From positions 2,977,501 through 3,041,500 of the forward strand of contig JAQMRL010000016.1 of assembly GCA_035578175.1 (NCBI GenBank): DNA of 64,000 nt, given 5' to 3'. Numbering within the stretch: the first letter of the stretch is position 1; every line of letters begins with the position of its first letter. The stretch comes from Catonia carolina (Eukaryota > Arthropoda > Insecta > Hemiptera > Achilidae). The notes beneath the pieces were generated by a model. The model was not told the DNA's origin. It was given only the letters and a program-made list of their open reading frames with translations, and did no database searches. The position numbers were made by a program, and so were the translations under genes. This document shows, one piece after another, positions 43,981 to 55,107 of this stretch.

Positions 43981-44194
43981 CTTTCTCCTATTCTTTTTCT
44001 TATTTACGTAAATGATTTATTAAAATTAAACATACCGAAATGTACAGTATTATCATTTGCTGATGACACAGCCTTAGTATTTTCTGGTGAAACGTGGGTT
44101 GACACATATAACAATGCTAATTTAGGTATTTTAATAGTTAAAAGAGTGGTTTGATGCTCATATTCTGACACTAAATCTTAAAAAGACCAAATTT

Positions 44195-44223
44195 ATGGCT
44201 GCCCAGTTTCACTGGGCAGCCAT
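44195..44223 (+). other. 12-bp perfect hairpin in LINE B
   Basis: ATGGCTGCCCAG and its exact inverse flank a TTTCA loop, inside RT sequence that is frame-disturbed just downstream. Likely a small snap-back duplication. Confidence 0.75.
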
Positions 44224-44650
44224 CACCATTACTCCAGTTAAAAATACATTCACATAAACTTAGTGAAGGAAATGACGATAACTGCCCCTGCCCAAAAATA
44301 GAAAAAGTTAAAGTCATAAAATATCTAGGAATCATGGTAGATGATCATATCAAATGGAATGTACACATAGATAATTTGTGTACAAAACTAAAATATCTTA
44401 TATACATTTTTTATAGTATAAACAAAATAAAAAATAAAGATAATATAATTAAAACCATTTATTATGCTTATGCAAATTCTCTTTTTCAATATTGTATTGA
44501 AGTGTGGGGTGCGGCATATGATACACACATGAATAAACACCTATTCACTTTTCAAAAATATTTAATTAGAGCTGCCTTAAATAAACCAAGATTATACCCG
44601 AGTAAACTATTATTTGACCAATTCAATGTAATGACACTGAGACAAACATA

Positions 44651-46017
44651 CCGTGCGTTCGGAAAGTCGCTGTGCACTGGAATTGTGACTATGGATTTAT
44701 GAAAATATGTATAAAGAAATGACTAAGCATTTTGGAAAAAAAATTATTCAATACCTTAATTACATTGTTAAACCGTGATTACATTGTTTATAGAAGGTGT
44801 TCGAAATGACCTCCATTGGCATCAATACAGCATTGCACTCGTTTCATTTTGTTTGCAAACACCTTTCGCAACTGAAGAACAGCGATTCCTTGAATGTATG
44901 CCGTTATTGCGGCTTTAAGTTCGTCAATCGTGTGTGGTCTGTTCCGATACACAGTTTGTTTCGCCGCACCCCATAAAAAGAAATCGGGGGGTCAGATCAG
45001 GAGATCTTGCAGGCCACAAATTCTTTGAAATTATTCGTTCACCAAACACGTTGCGCAGGAAAGCCATTGAGATGTTAGATGTATGTGCTGTTGCCCCGTC
45101 TTGTTGGAACCAACCATTATTCATTTCCACTTGTGTTATTTGATGCGTAAAGTTCTCTAAAATATCAGAACAATAACGTTCACTATTGATTGTGTTTGCA
45201 AAAAAAATTGGTCCAACAATACGTGCTCTACTCACAGCAACCCAGACTCCAATTTTTGCTTCGTGTAAGGACTGTTCATGTAAAGCGCAAGGGTTAGTTG
45301 TCGACCATACTCGAGTATTTTGTGAACTTATATACCCTCCCAAGTGAAACCACGCTTCATCTGTATAAAACGTTACGTCAAGGATGTCTTCGGAATTTTG
45401 GTTGATGAAACGTTGAAACCAATGACAATAATTTAGTCTCTTGTCATTATCTGAAGGTTTCAGCTCTTGAACACACCTCACTTTGTATGGGAATAGTTTA
45501 AGTTCTTGTCTGACAGCTTTATGTGCGGTAGCAAGTCCGATATTATGCTGTTGTGCTAACTTACGCATTGATTTTTTTGGACTTTGTGCCATAGAATCAG
45601 AAATATCCAGCAGCTTTTGTTCGTCTAGCTTAGGGGGCCTACCACTACGTTCAGCGTCCTCAACAGAGCCAGTTGCCCGAAATTTTTCTATCAGTGTTCG
45701 TACTGCATTACGGTGAGGAATAATTGAATCTGGAAACTTTTCAGAAAATTTGCGCTTCACTAAATCACTGTACTTGTCACCTTCGCGAAATACGTATTCA
45801 ACGAGGAAAATGCGCTCCTCTACTGAAAGAACCATCGCGTCCAACAACAAAAAACGTGCAACAGAGCTGCAATAAATGAAACATATACAACTTCAACTCA
45901 ATGACTGACAGGCCTCGACGTGTTCGGCAACAATTGAACAGCACAGAGCTACCAACCTAGCCATGAAATTATTCCCTGTCATGTCACTTGGTGCACAGTG
46001 ACTTTCAGAACGCATGG
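44651..46017 (-). mobile_element. Tc1/mariner-like transposon inside LINE B
   Basis: 1367 bp. TIRs of 27 bp with 24 matches, starting CCGTGCGTTC at left and ending GAACGCATGG at right. TA duplicated at 44649-44650 and 46018-46019. Encodes a transposase on the minus strand. Confidence 0.93.
44788..45835 (-). pseudogene. Tc1/mariner-like transposase, one frameshift
   Basis: The start ATG is at 45833-45835 (MVLSVEERIFLVEYVF). An N-terminal helix-turn-helix (ESKFRATGSVEDAERSGRPP-type block) is followed by a second HTH (KLAQQHNIGLATAHKAV), the first catalytic Asp in FYTDEAWF and the second in GWFQQDGATAHTS. The frame breaks in the G run at 44986-44991, exactly at the third catalytic region SPDLTP. 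The downstream C-terminus is readable to a stop at 44788-44790. By eye the second-to-third Asp spacing would be about 38 residues, longer than the 34 of mariner. Only this one lesion is seen. Confidence 0.85.
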
Positions 46018-46287
46018 TATATTAAAAAAATAATTTTGTATATCAACAGAAACAGAGATATCTTTCAATGTAGAACTACAACTTACGATACTCACCCTGC
46101 AAAAACTAATCTTTACAGTATAAAAAACATAAAATTGAATGTCTGTAGACGGCAGGTATATTACTATAGCAGTATTTTAATAAATAAAATTCCCCAAGAA
46201 TTTATTACCAGCAGATTAACAAAAAAACTTGAAAAAGAAATAGAGGCTTGGGGAAAGAATAAATATTATTTTAAGCTTGTCATTTAG

Positions 46288-46985
46288 TAAGTAGAAAATG
46301 ATAAAAATTATCCTATCAATTCTCAATAAACTTTAAACAGATTTTTGCCATGATTTCTTTTGTATGTATATGTTTTGTTCTTGTAAACTTCAATCTGTGA
46401 CCCCTTCAAAATAATTGATTAACGGTCTTGTATAATACGTAGTTTGTAACCTGTGTAGTCATTGTTTTTTATTTTTTATTAAAGTAGGAACATTTATTGG
46501 CTTTTGTAAATTTTATTCGGTTGAAAGTAAATTTTGTAATGGGTATTGTAAACTTAAATTTCAAACAGAATTTTGCCAGTATTTTTTCTGTATTTATAAA
46601 TGTATTTTTTTAAATTAAGGTGTGATCCCTAAAAATAATGAATTAACGATGTTGTATAATAATAAATAAGTGTTTGTATATTGCATAGTGTTTTAGTGAG
46701 TTGAGAGGATTTTTTTTGTAGATAATAGTGTAATTTTTCTAACTTAGGAATACTAATATTGGTTTTTAGTAAATTTTAATTATTTGGAATTGTAAATTTT
46801 ATAACTAGATAAGTTTCAGTAAGCTTTGTAATAATAATTGTTAAAAATATTTTTAGTAATAATTACTGATATAATTTATATATAATAATGTACAACTCAT
46901 TCCCGCGCACAGGCTCGTCCTATGCGGGAATTAGTAAATTTGTTAATGTAAATGTATTTTGTATTTAATAAAAAATTCATTCAAA
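46288..46985 (+). other. LINE B 3' untranslated region
   Basis: AT-rich and non-coding, with an internal diverged repeat (46310-46400 and 46550-46650). Ends in TTCATTCAAAATTCATTC. Confidence 0.55.
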
Positions 46986-48045
46986 ATTCATTCATTCAAA
47001 TACAATTTTTCGTAAAATGCATACTAAGGTCGATGTCTTTAAAAACATCGATTTTCACACGTTTTTGTGAGAAAAAAACTGGAAATCGCTGATTACCGCT
47101 AAACTTAGCGTTATACAAAAAGTGTTCCAAATAAAAGTTTTAGCATTTTTAATTCTCTACATTTTTTATTTTATAAATTTTTGCACTAAAATGCATCTTA
47201 AAGCCGTGTTGTTTAGGTCATCAGCCGAAAGGCTGGTTTGAACCTGTAGAGGTTTTACTAAGTAAAACGAGGAGTGAGGTGGTTTACCATTGCCTTCCTC
47301 ACTGAATGGAAAAGTTCACTTATCAGCATGCTGGGCCCTCTGAAAAGCACATATTTTCCACTCTGCAAATGACACCTTCACTTCATTCACCACAGGGTCT
47401 GGCTGTATAATGAAATTCATTACTTTCAAAGAAGATAACTCTGATTAGTGTCTTTTACACCTCTACCTCTTCTGTTCTTAAATGATTCAGTCATTTAATT
47501 GGCTGACCATGTGACAAGAAACAGAACTATTTATTTTAGCCCTGCAACTAACAGATTGAGTGTAAATAATTTGACACTCCACCTGTCTGCTATGGGCAGC
47601 TTAAAGCCGTAATTTTGAAAAAAAAAACAATTTTTTTACATAAAAACAGTTTCACCAAGAATTTCAGGAAACATTGCGCCTACCCTATTTCGTAGAGCAT
47701 AAAAAATTTAGTAATCCAGGCGATTTTTAAAAAAAAATCGTAGGACCAGTTTTTTGAGAACATCGCAAAAAAGTAAAAAATGACCCGAATAAATTACTAC
47801 TTCCAGGTGACCGATTTTGATGAAAATGTTCGTGTCGCGTCCGGTAGTGGTATGTAACTTAAGTTTCAAGTTTGTACGGTTTTCCATTCTTGAGATATTC
47901 TGTTCACACACAGACCAATCGCTAAAAACATGTTCTTTGGGTTCAGGGGTCAAAAAACGTGTAGAACCGGCGAAAATTTGATATCAAAAAATTGACAAGA
48001 AAACAATACTTACCTTCCTATATGTTCATATAGGCCAAAGAAAGT
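46986..48045 (-). repeat. R1 repeat, 5' two thirds, carrying SINE-AAC
   Basis: Reverse R1, truncated at its 3' side by LINE B and enlarged by SINE-AAC at 47208-47599. Ends with TTCATATAGGCCAAAGAAAG. Confidence 0.8.
47208..47599 (-). mobile_element. SINE-AAC, copy 2, with 11-bp target-site duplication
   Basis: 392 bp with exact duplication CTTAAAGCCGT at 47197-47207 and 47600-47610. On the minus strand it starts CTGCCCATAGCAGACAGG and ends with the AAC tail (GTTGTTTAGG on +). Contains GAGGAAGGCAATGGTAAACC (by inverse) and a B-box-like GGTTCAAACC. The head does not give a clear tRNA fold by eye. Confidence 0.92.
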
Positions 48046-48180
48046 AACAAGATGATAGCAAATAGTTGAAAAAAACAAAGGTTGTATTTTCTAGCTTTGA
48101 CTAAACTAATTTTATTAAAAACAGTGTGAAACCATCACACAACTTTTTCTTGCCAATGTAAATAATGAACAATGTTATGT
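48046..48180 (-). repeat. Delta spacer and R1 3' terminus before ZNF3
   Basis: 48118-48170 is the R1 3' terminus in reverse. The rest resembles the spacers before the other ZNF copies. Confidence 0.6.
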
Positions 48181-48250
48181 ATACGTGATGCATGGCAGTG
48201 CCACAGGTGTTTCTGTCATTAAATATAATAAAATGTGTTGTTGTTTTCAG

Positions 48251-49357
48251 ATGGCTGATGCAACTGGAGTGAGAGTGGACTCTTCAAGCAGAACAGCCTC
48301 ACAAGTCTGTAAATTATGTAGACTGGCTACCATTGACTGCCACAACAAGAATAAACTCATTGCGTACTGTGCAAAGTGTAAGAAGAGATTACGTAAACAA
48401 AGAACCAAATCTTGGTATGGTAAAATTAAACAGCTGTATGACTCTTGTTTGACTTGCATGAATACGTTTTATAATAACCTCTCATACGAACCACATGACT
48501 GTACACTAGAAGGCATATTCGTTTGTGATGGTTGTGGCAGAGTATTCCTCCACAAGGAGAATATAACGCTACATGTAAGTAAATGTCACAAAATCATTTC
48601 AAAAATGAATGCAACTGTAAGTGAAAACAATGGCCAAAGAGATTCAAAATCGGAATTGGAGTTGGAACATTGTGGGAGTACTTCTAGATTGAGTGAAAGT
48701 AGCAGTGGCCACAAGATGTCTAAATCAACTGACAATGTGATTGGCCAGTATAAATTACCCAAAACATGTAAAGATGTCACTTGTAGTATTTGTGGAAAAG
48801 TTTTTAATTTTAAATCCGATTTAACTAGACATTTGCGTGTACATACAGGAGAGAAACCTTTTAAGTGTAAGTATTGCAATAAAGGTTTTAAACAACTTCA
48901 ACATTTAAAAACACATTTGCGAATTCATACTGCTGAAAAACCATATAAGTGTAAATTCTGTAATAAAAAGTTTACGACTTCATCTCATTTAACAAATCAT
49001 GTGCGTTTACATACAGGGGAGAAACCGTTCAATTGTAAATTCTGTAATAAAAAGTTTACAGTTTCATCTAATTTAAGTACTCACATGCGTTTACATACAG
49101 GGGAGAAGCCATTCAATTGTAAATTCTGTAATAAAAAGTTTACAGATTCATCTGCTTTAACTTATCATGTGCGTTTACATACAGGAGAGAAGCCATTCAC
49201 TTGTAAATTCTGTAACAAAAAGTTTACACAGTCATCTGCTTTAACTAATCATGTGCGTTTACATACAGGGGAGAAGCCGTTCAATTGTAAATTCTGTAAT
49301 AAAAAGTTTACACATTCATCTCATTTAAATAGACACATGCGTAGACATATAGAATAG
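48251..49357 (+). CDS. C2H2 zinc-finger protein ZNF3, 7 fingers
   Basis: Intact single-exon frame of 368 residues, started at the ATG right after the TTGTTGTTTTCAG acceptor (ends 48250). The N-terminal cysteine-rich module and atypical finger are almost identical to ZNF1. Seven classical fingers run from 48776 to about 49354. Fingers 1-2 differ strongly from ZNF1 in contact residues (F-S-D-R and Q-Q-H-T against Y-S-S-V and R-G-D-T at -1,2,3,6). Finger 3 is identical to ZNF1; fingers 4-7 reuse the same backbone with new contacts. The second linker reads TAEKP. Poly(A) signals at 49382 and 49434. Presumed nuclear DNA binder; targets unknown. Confidence 0.9.
   Translation: MADATGVRVDSSSRTASQVCKLCRLATIDCHNKNKLIAYCAKCKKRLRKQRTKSWYGKIKQLYDSCLTCMNTFYNNLSYEPHDCTLEGIFVCDGCGRVFLHKENITLHVSKCHKIISKMNATVSENNGQRDSKSELELEHCGSTSRLSESSSGHKMSKSTDNVIGQYKLPKTCKDVTCSICGKVFNFKSDLTRHLRVHTGEKPFKCKYCNKGFKQLQHLKTHLRIHTAEKPYKCKFCNKKFTTSSHLTNHVRLHTGEKPFNCKFCNKKFTVSSNLSTHMRLHTGEKPFNCKFCNKKFTDSSALTYHVRLHTGEKPFTCKFCNKKFTQSSALTNHVRLHTGEKPFNCKFCNKKFTHSSHLNRHMRRHIE
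48776..49354 (+). repeat. 84-bp coding minisatellite, seven units (ZNF3 fingers)
   Basis: Seven finger units. Nucleotide identity between units 3-7 is very high apart from contact codons. Confidence 0.85.
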
Positions 49358-49640
49358 AAAACACACAATTGTATGATTTCCAATAAAAATATGCATGTGC
49401 TTCATCCTTAAATACCATTTTTGTATAAACACAAATAAACCATAAAAATATAAATCGTGCAGTAAAATTTCTCTGCTATTCATGGCTTCTTCTAGAAGTT
49501 TGCTTATGTATAGAGCAGAGTGAAAGTGCAGATGTAAAGTTTGCAAAATAAACTCTGTACAATGAAAGTCATTCAAGAACACATTGCATGCGTAACCCAC
49601 AGGATGGATACTTGGTCTGATAAATGTGTATCTCCTTTTG
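49358..49640 (+). other. ZNF3 3' untranslated region
   Basis: Conserved with the other two copies up to the R1 5' terminus; two AATAAA signals. Confidence 0.55.
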
Positions 49641-50559
49641 ACTTTCTCTTCTCTATGTGAATATGTAGGAAGGAAAGTATTGTTTACATGTCAATGTTTT
49701 GAAAGCGGGTTTTCACCAGACATACACGTTTTCAGATCTCCTGTTTCCAAAAAACATGTTTTAGTGGTTGGTATGTGTGTGGTGTGTGTGTTTGTCTTCT
49801 AAGTATCTCAAGAATGGAACATCGTACGAAGTTCGAACTTAAAACTTAAGTTAGGTACCGCTAGAGGACCCGACACAAACATGTTCATCAAAATCGGGCA
49901 ACTGGAAATAGTATTTTTTCACTTTTTGCAATTTGTAATTAATAAGCTCTTTTGATTTTTTTTGAATTGCGTCATTTACTACATAATTATGCTCTACAAG
50001 ATACAGTAGGTGCGCCATGTCTGCTGAAATTCTTGGGGAGGCTGTTCTCTTGTACAAAAAGTGTTTTATTTTTTAATATTGTGGCCTTAATATGCATTTC
50101 AGCGCAGAGTGTATATAATCAAAGTTGTAGGCAATTTCAAGGTCTAAAAGATTTACTTTAAACATTTCTTTGTGTAATGCTTAGTTGAGCAGTAATTATT
50201 AGTGATCTTCTGTTGTATTTTTCTTTCATTAAAATCTGTATTAAAAAAATTGATTTTTTTTAGATTTCTGCTGTAGTATGCATTTAACTACAAAAGTGTA
50301 TGTAATCAAATTTCTAAGAAAAAAATGATCTTGTATTTTTATTGTAAGCATTTTCTCTACAGAGCCTAGTTTAGTGTCAACAACTGATTTTCTATAATAT
50401 TGAGCCAAACTTAAGTAGGGTTTCATTTTGCATTATTCACTCATGAATAAAATTGGGTTATGTTTTTTGAGGTTAGTTATTTATTTATTACTAAAGTTAG
50501 GTTATATTGTTCATAATTTGCATTGGCAAGTGAAAGTCGTGTGAGTGTTAAATACCAGA
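49641..50559 (+). repeat. R1 repeat, complete
   Basis: Starts ACTTTCTCTTCTC. Left arm of an S1 pair. Confidence 0.85.
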
Positions 50560-50823
50560 TTTTTCTACTCAGTTTTAATGGGCAATGTATGTTGAGGGGT
50601 ACAGGGGGGGATTTTGTACTCGGCTGTTATGTCAGAATAGCATGAATGATTTTGTAGACTACATCTGAAGTCATAGACCCATCATCAGAGTATACAAAAT
50701 ATATTGTAAAAGTACTTTAATTTTCATCACTGACCTGTTACAGCTGTTATACCGCTTGTTTTTACTTGTTAATTATGAACATGTTTTGGTGTCCAACATC
50801 ATTAGAGCACTCAAATTTTAAAT
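50560..50823. repeat. Spacer S1, third copy
   Basis: Colinear with 18648-18912, with no SINE1 insertion. Confidence 0.65.
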
Positions 50824-51797
50824 TGATGTGAAACACTCGCCGAACTTTCTCTTGCCAATGAAAATTATGAACAATATAACCTAAAATTAGTAATAAACAA
50901 AAAACTTAACGTTATTTTTTTTTAAGTCGCATCAACAGCTTGGTCATTAGCAACTATGTGGGTTAGGAAACTGGATATTATAATAATTTCCTGACCCTAG
51001 CTGGGAATCATACCCAGGACTTCCGCGTTGTCGGCCAGTATGCTACCACTACGCTTCGGAGGTGGCAATAACCTTATTTTAATCATGAGTGGAATGATGC
51101 AAAATAAAAACCAACCTTAATTTTTGGCTTAATAATGCAGAACATCACTCTCTAATGCTAAACAAGGCTCTGTAAACAAAAATACTTGAAATAAAAGATG
51201 TAGATATTTTAATTTCCTATAAATTTGACTATAAATCCATTGTTTTATTGATGATTATGAAAAAAGAAAACAGAAAATCACTTTTTACCCCTAAACTAAG
51301 CGTTGTACAAAGAAATGTTTAAAATAAAAGTTGTATTTATATAACTTCTGCGCTAAAATGCATATTAAGGCCATAATCTAAAAAAAACTTTGTTTCTTCG
51401 AGAGATTAGCCTCTTCATTAATTTTAGCAGACAAGGTGCGCCTACAATATCTTGTAGAGCATAATTATATAGTAAATGAGGCGATTTGAAAAAAATATCA
51501 TAGAAGCCGTATTAGAGAAAATTGTCAAAAAGTTAAAAATTACACGAATAAACTACTACTTCCGATCGACTGATTTTGATGAAAAAGTTCGTGTCAGGTC
51601 CTCTAGTAGTACGTAACTTAAGTTTCAAGTAGGTTGGTACGATGTTCCGTTGTTGAGATATTTTGTTCACACGCACATTGGTCTGTGCGTCTGGAGGGAG
51701 TCTGGAAACGTGTATTTCTGGTGACAACTGGAATTTGTAAAATCAAAATGAAAACAATACTTTCCTTCCTATATATTCAAATAGGGCAAGAGAAAGT
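50824..51797 (-). repeat. R1 repeat, complete, carrying SINE2
   Basis: Right arm of the pair. Holds SINE2 at about 50915-51068 at the same position as in 18913-19901. Confidence 0.85.
50915..51068 (-). mobile_element. SINE2, orthologous copy
   Basis: Same insertion site and orientation as 19006-19158; the B-box region is mutated. Confidence 0.75.
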
Positions 51798-52682
51798 AAA
51801 AAACCAAATCTAGTGAAATGTGTAGAAGATGTCTCTTGAGTGATTCAAGTGAAATTGTTTAATCATTTGAGTTGATCTTTTGTCATATTGTGTGCTGATA
51901 GGAGACGCATTTGTTATTCTTATTTACTCCATTCACTTCATTCGTGTTTACGTGTATGGGGTAACAGTTTATTATCCTCACATACGAATGACATTTTATA
52001 CAATTTATTGTTTGTTTCTACATAATGTATTTGTAATTATTTTATTATATTTCATAGAATGTATGGTTTCTGCTCTGTATGGTTATTTTTCTCTTTGGCT
52101 GTTGTTAAATTTCCAAATGTAAATTGTAATTAATTGTACAGTCCATTTGAAATAGCATGATAGTATTACTTAAATGGAATAAAGAACAGAGGGAATTTTT
52201 TAATGTGCTCATGAGTCAGTGCTACCACTAGGAATAATTAAAAGGGAAATTTTACTTTCGAAAAGGGATTTTTTATTCAGAAAAGTTACCGCCATTCAGA
52301 GACTTACTATCATGCTATTTTGAATGGACTATATTTTGTTTTTTGTTATATCCATTATTATTTTTGTCATTAAGCCATGAATCTTATGGCTCTTATTTTG
52401 TTACTGAAGCGTTTCTCATCTTGTGTATAATTAAGTGCTCGATATTATATATGGTACTTTAACAAGGTGCAGTTTTATGGGAATATGGGTGGTTAGAGGA
52501 TTTATTAGTAGTAATGACGGGTAATGTGTTTGTACAGGCCGTGCCACGATTTTCCAGGCTTGCCATCCGACCGTTATTACGGTGCATACTATCTAAAGCG
52601 AAAACATTCGCTCACGTTTATTTCATATCACCCCATATAGACTCAAATGATTAGTAACGTTTTTCAAATGGAATTAATTTTT
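51798..52682. repeat. Delta flank and block alpha, copy 4
   Basis: Alpha starts near 51895 and contains the 193-bp MITE at 52139-52331. An R1 is inserted near its distal end. Confidence 0.75.
52139..52331. mobile_element. 193-bp MITE, copy in alpha 4
   Basis: Same length, ends and TA flanks as copy 1. Confidence 0.8.
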
Positions 52683-53576
52683 ACTTTCTCTTCCCTATAT
52701 GAATATATAGGAAGGACAGTAATGTTTTCATGTCGATATTTCGAAATAGTTTTCACCGGACTACACGTTTTCAGACCCCCTGAACCCAAAAAACATGTTT
52801 TTAGCGATTGGTCTGTGTGTGTGTGTGTGTGTGTGAACAAAATATGCCAAACGTGGAACATCGTACGAACTTGAAACTAAAGTTAGATACCACTTAAGGA
52901 CCCGACACGAACATTTTAATCAAAATCAGTCAACCGGAAGTAGTAGTTTATTCGTGTAATTTTTCACTTTTTTTGGTTTTCCTAAAAAAACTGCTCCGAC
53001 GATTTTTTTAAAAATCCCCTCATTTACTAAATTTTTTATTCTCTACAACATAAGGTAGGCGGCATTTCTGCTAAACTTCTTGGTGAGGCTGTTTTCTTCT
53101 ACATAATTTGTTTTTTAAGATTGCAACTTTAATTTTCATTTTAGCGGAACAATGTAGCCAGTAAAAGTTATAGAGAATTTTAAATTCTACAACTTTTATG
53201 TCAAACAATTTTTTTGTATAACGCTTAGTTTAGCAATAATTAGCAATTTTCTGTTTTTTTCTCACAAAATCGTGTAAAAAAATCGATTTTTTAAAGATTT
53301 CAGCCTTATAATGTATTTTACGACAAAAAAGTATAATAAAATTTATAGGAAATTAAAAAATCTACAACTTTTATTTTAAGCATTTTTCTCTACAGGGCCT
53401 AGTTTAGCGTGAAAGAGTGATTTTTCATATTATTTAACTAAACTGAGAACTAACTCATGATTAAATTGAGATTATGTTTTTTGAGGTTAGTTTTTGTTTA
53501 TTTCTAATGTTAGGTTAATTCTAATGTTAATTATTTGCATTGGCAAGAGAAAGTTGTGTGAGTGTTTCACACCAGA
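52683..53576 (+). repeat. R1 repeat, complete solo copy
   Basis: 894 bp with a (TG)n tract near 52814-52832. Inserted between alpha and beta, where copies 1 and 2 have no R1. Confidence 0.85.
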
Positions 53577-53969
53577 TTTTCACCAGATAAAGAAATATTA
53601 TATTAATTTCTATGAATAAACCTTAGAAAAAGTAGATAGGTCTAATGTATACGTTTATGTAAATAAAGACAAACAATTTGTGATTGTTATCATTAATAAT
53701 AACAATGTTAGTGATTATTTTGAGGGTAATTAGAGACGGAAGGCGTGTTGGCACGCGTTTACCGCACGGCGGGCGGCCAACATTGAGCGGTAGTGGACAT
53801 GAATGAGATGCGTGTGTATTAACAACCATTGAAAAATGTAATGTCGCATCAACTGCATGTTACCGTTGTATCATGTGACACCGTCTGTCTGTACCCAGCC
53901 TAATATGTCATTGTTTATGGTTTATATTTTCAACAACACTAACTGTAATATGTTACACTAAAACGATAG

Positions 53970-54075
53970 TAGAATGACTCACTAGGCATTACAACAGCGA
54001 GCTTGGAAATGTGTGGCGCGCGCGGCCTATAAAAATAATTTCACTAATTCCATCACTACCTCGCCAATTAACGTG
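53970..54075. other. 106-bp segment absent from beta 2
   Basis: Bounded by TAG on both sides. Includes GTGGCGCGCGCGGCC directly followed by a TATAAAAATA box-like motif. Either an insertion here or a deletion in beta 2. Confidence 0.6.
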
Positions 54076-54190
54076 TAGCTCTGTTCTTTACTGGAGGAGA
54101 TCCATTCAAATATTGTAGTCTCTTTCTTGCCAACAAATACGTTTTGTAATAAAGTTGTCTAAATAATTGAGGTCTGCTTATCGCATTTTT

Positions 54191-55107
54191 ACTTTCTCTT
54201 GCCTATATAAATATATAGGAAGGAAAGTATTGCTTTCATGTCGAGTTTTCACCGGATCTACAAGTTTTCAGACCCCCTGAAACCAAAAAACATGTTTTTA
54301 GCTATTGGTCTGTGTGTATGTGTGTGAACAGAATATCTCAAAAACGGAACATCGTACAAACTTGAAACTTGAAACTTAAGTTACATACTACTATCGGACC
54401 CGACACAAATATTTTTATCAAAATCGGTCATCTGGAAGTAGTAGTTTATTCGTGTAATTTTTCACTTTTTTGTGATTTTTTCAAAAACTGGTACTACGAT
54501 TTTTTTTTAAATCGCCTAGTTTATTTAATTTTTTATTCTCTACAAGATAGAGTACGCGTCATGTTTGCTGAAATTGTCGGTGAGGCTGTTTTCACGTAAA
54601 GAAAGTGTTTTTTTAAGATTATTATCGCTTTAATATAAATTTTAGCGCAAAAACTTATATAATAAAAGTAGTAGAGAATTTAAAAACCTACAACTTTTAT
54701 TTCAAACATTTTCTTGTATAACGCTTAGTTTAGTGGTATATAGCGATTTTCTGTTTTTTTCTCACGAAAACGTGTGAAAAATCGATTTTTTTAAGATTTC
54801 GACCTTAGTATGCATTTTATGACAAAAAAGTATATAATCGAATTTATAGAAAATTAAAAGATCTACAGCTTTTATTCATAGCATTTTTCTTTACAGAACC
54901 TAGTTTAGCGTGAGAGAGAGATTTTCCTTATTTTTAAGGCAAACTGAGTTCGATTTTCATTTTGCGTCTTTCACTCATGATTAAAATTAGGTTATGTTTA
55001 TTGAGGTTAGTTTGTCGTTTATTTTGTAATGTTTTATTACTATTGTTAGGTTTATTGTTAATTATTTGCAATGGCAAGAGAAAGTTGTGTGAGTGTTTCA
55101 CACCAGA
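54191..55107 (+). repeat. R1 repeat with a matching empty site
   Basis: 917 bp, from ACTTTCTCTTGCC to GTTTCACACCAG. The homologous beta 2 sequence near 25080-25110 reads straight through from GCATTTTT to TTCAAC, which defines both R1 ends to within the flanking T run. Confidence 0.9.

Larger units (their letters stand above)
44334..46287 (+). pseudogene. LINE B RT C-terminal half, split by a transposon
   Basis: 44334 to 44650 encodes the thumb region up to MTLRQTY. After the inserted element, 46018 to 46287 encodes the rest (IKKIILYINRNRDIF, IPQEFITSR). Removing the element and one TA copy puts both parts in the same frame with no lost codon. Confidence 0.85.
43981..46985 (+). mobile_element. 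LINE B, 5'-truncated non-LTR retrotransposon
   Basis: A second LINE family, on the + strand. Starts inside the RT at SPILFLIYVNDLL, has an intact SFADDTA catalytic box (about 44058), IKYLGIMVDDHIKWN (44317 on) and a VWGAAYD motif. It is interrupted by a DNA transposon at 44651-46017, then continues with the RT C-terminus (ends 46287) and a 3' UTR of about 700 bp. Ends in a TTCA-type repeat near 46975. Small frame breaks near 44145 and 44230. Confidence 0.85.

Noticed and set aside
48247..48879. Minus-strand ORFs over ZNF3
   Set aside because: Shadows of the zinc-finger coding strand; the same antisense frames appear over ZNF1 and ZNF-psi.
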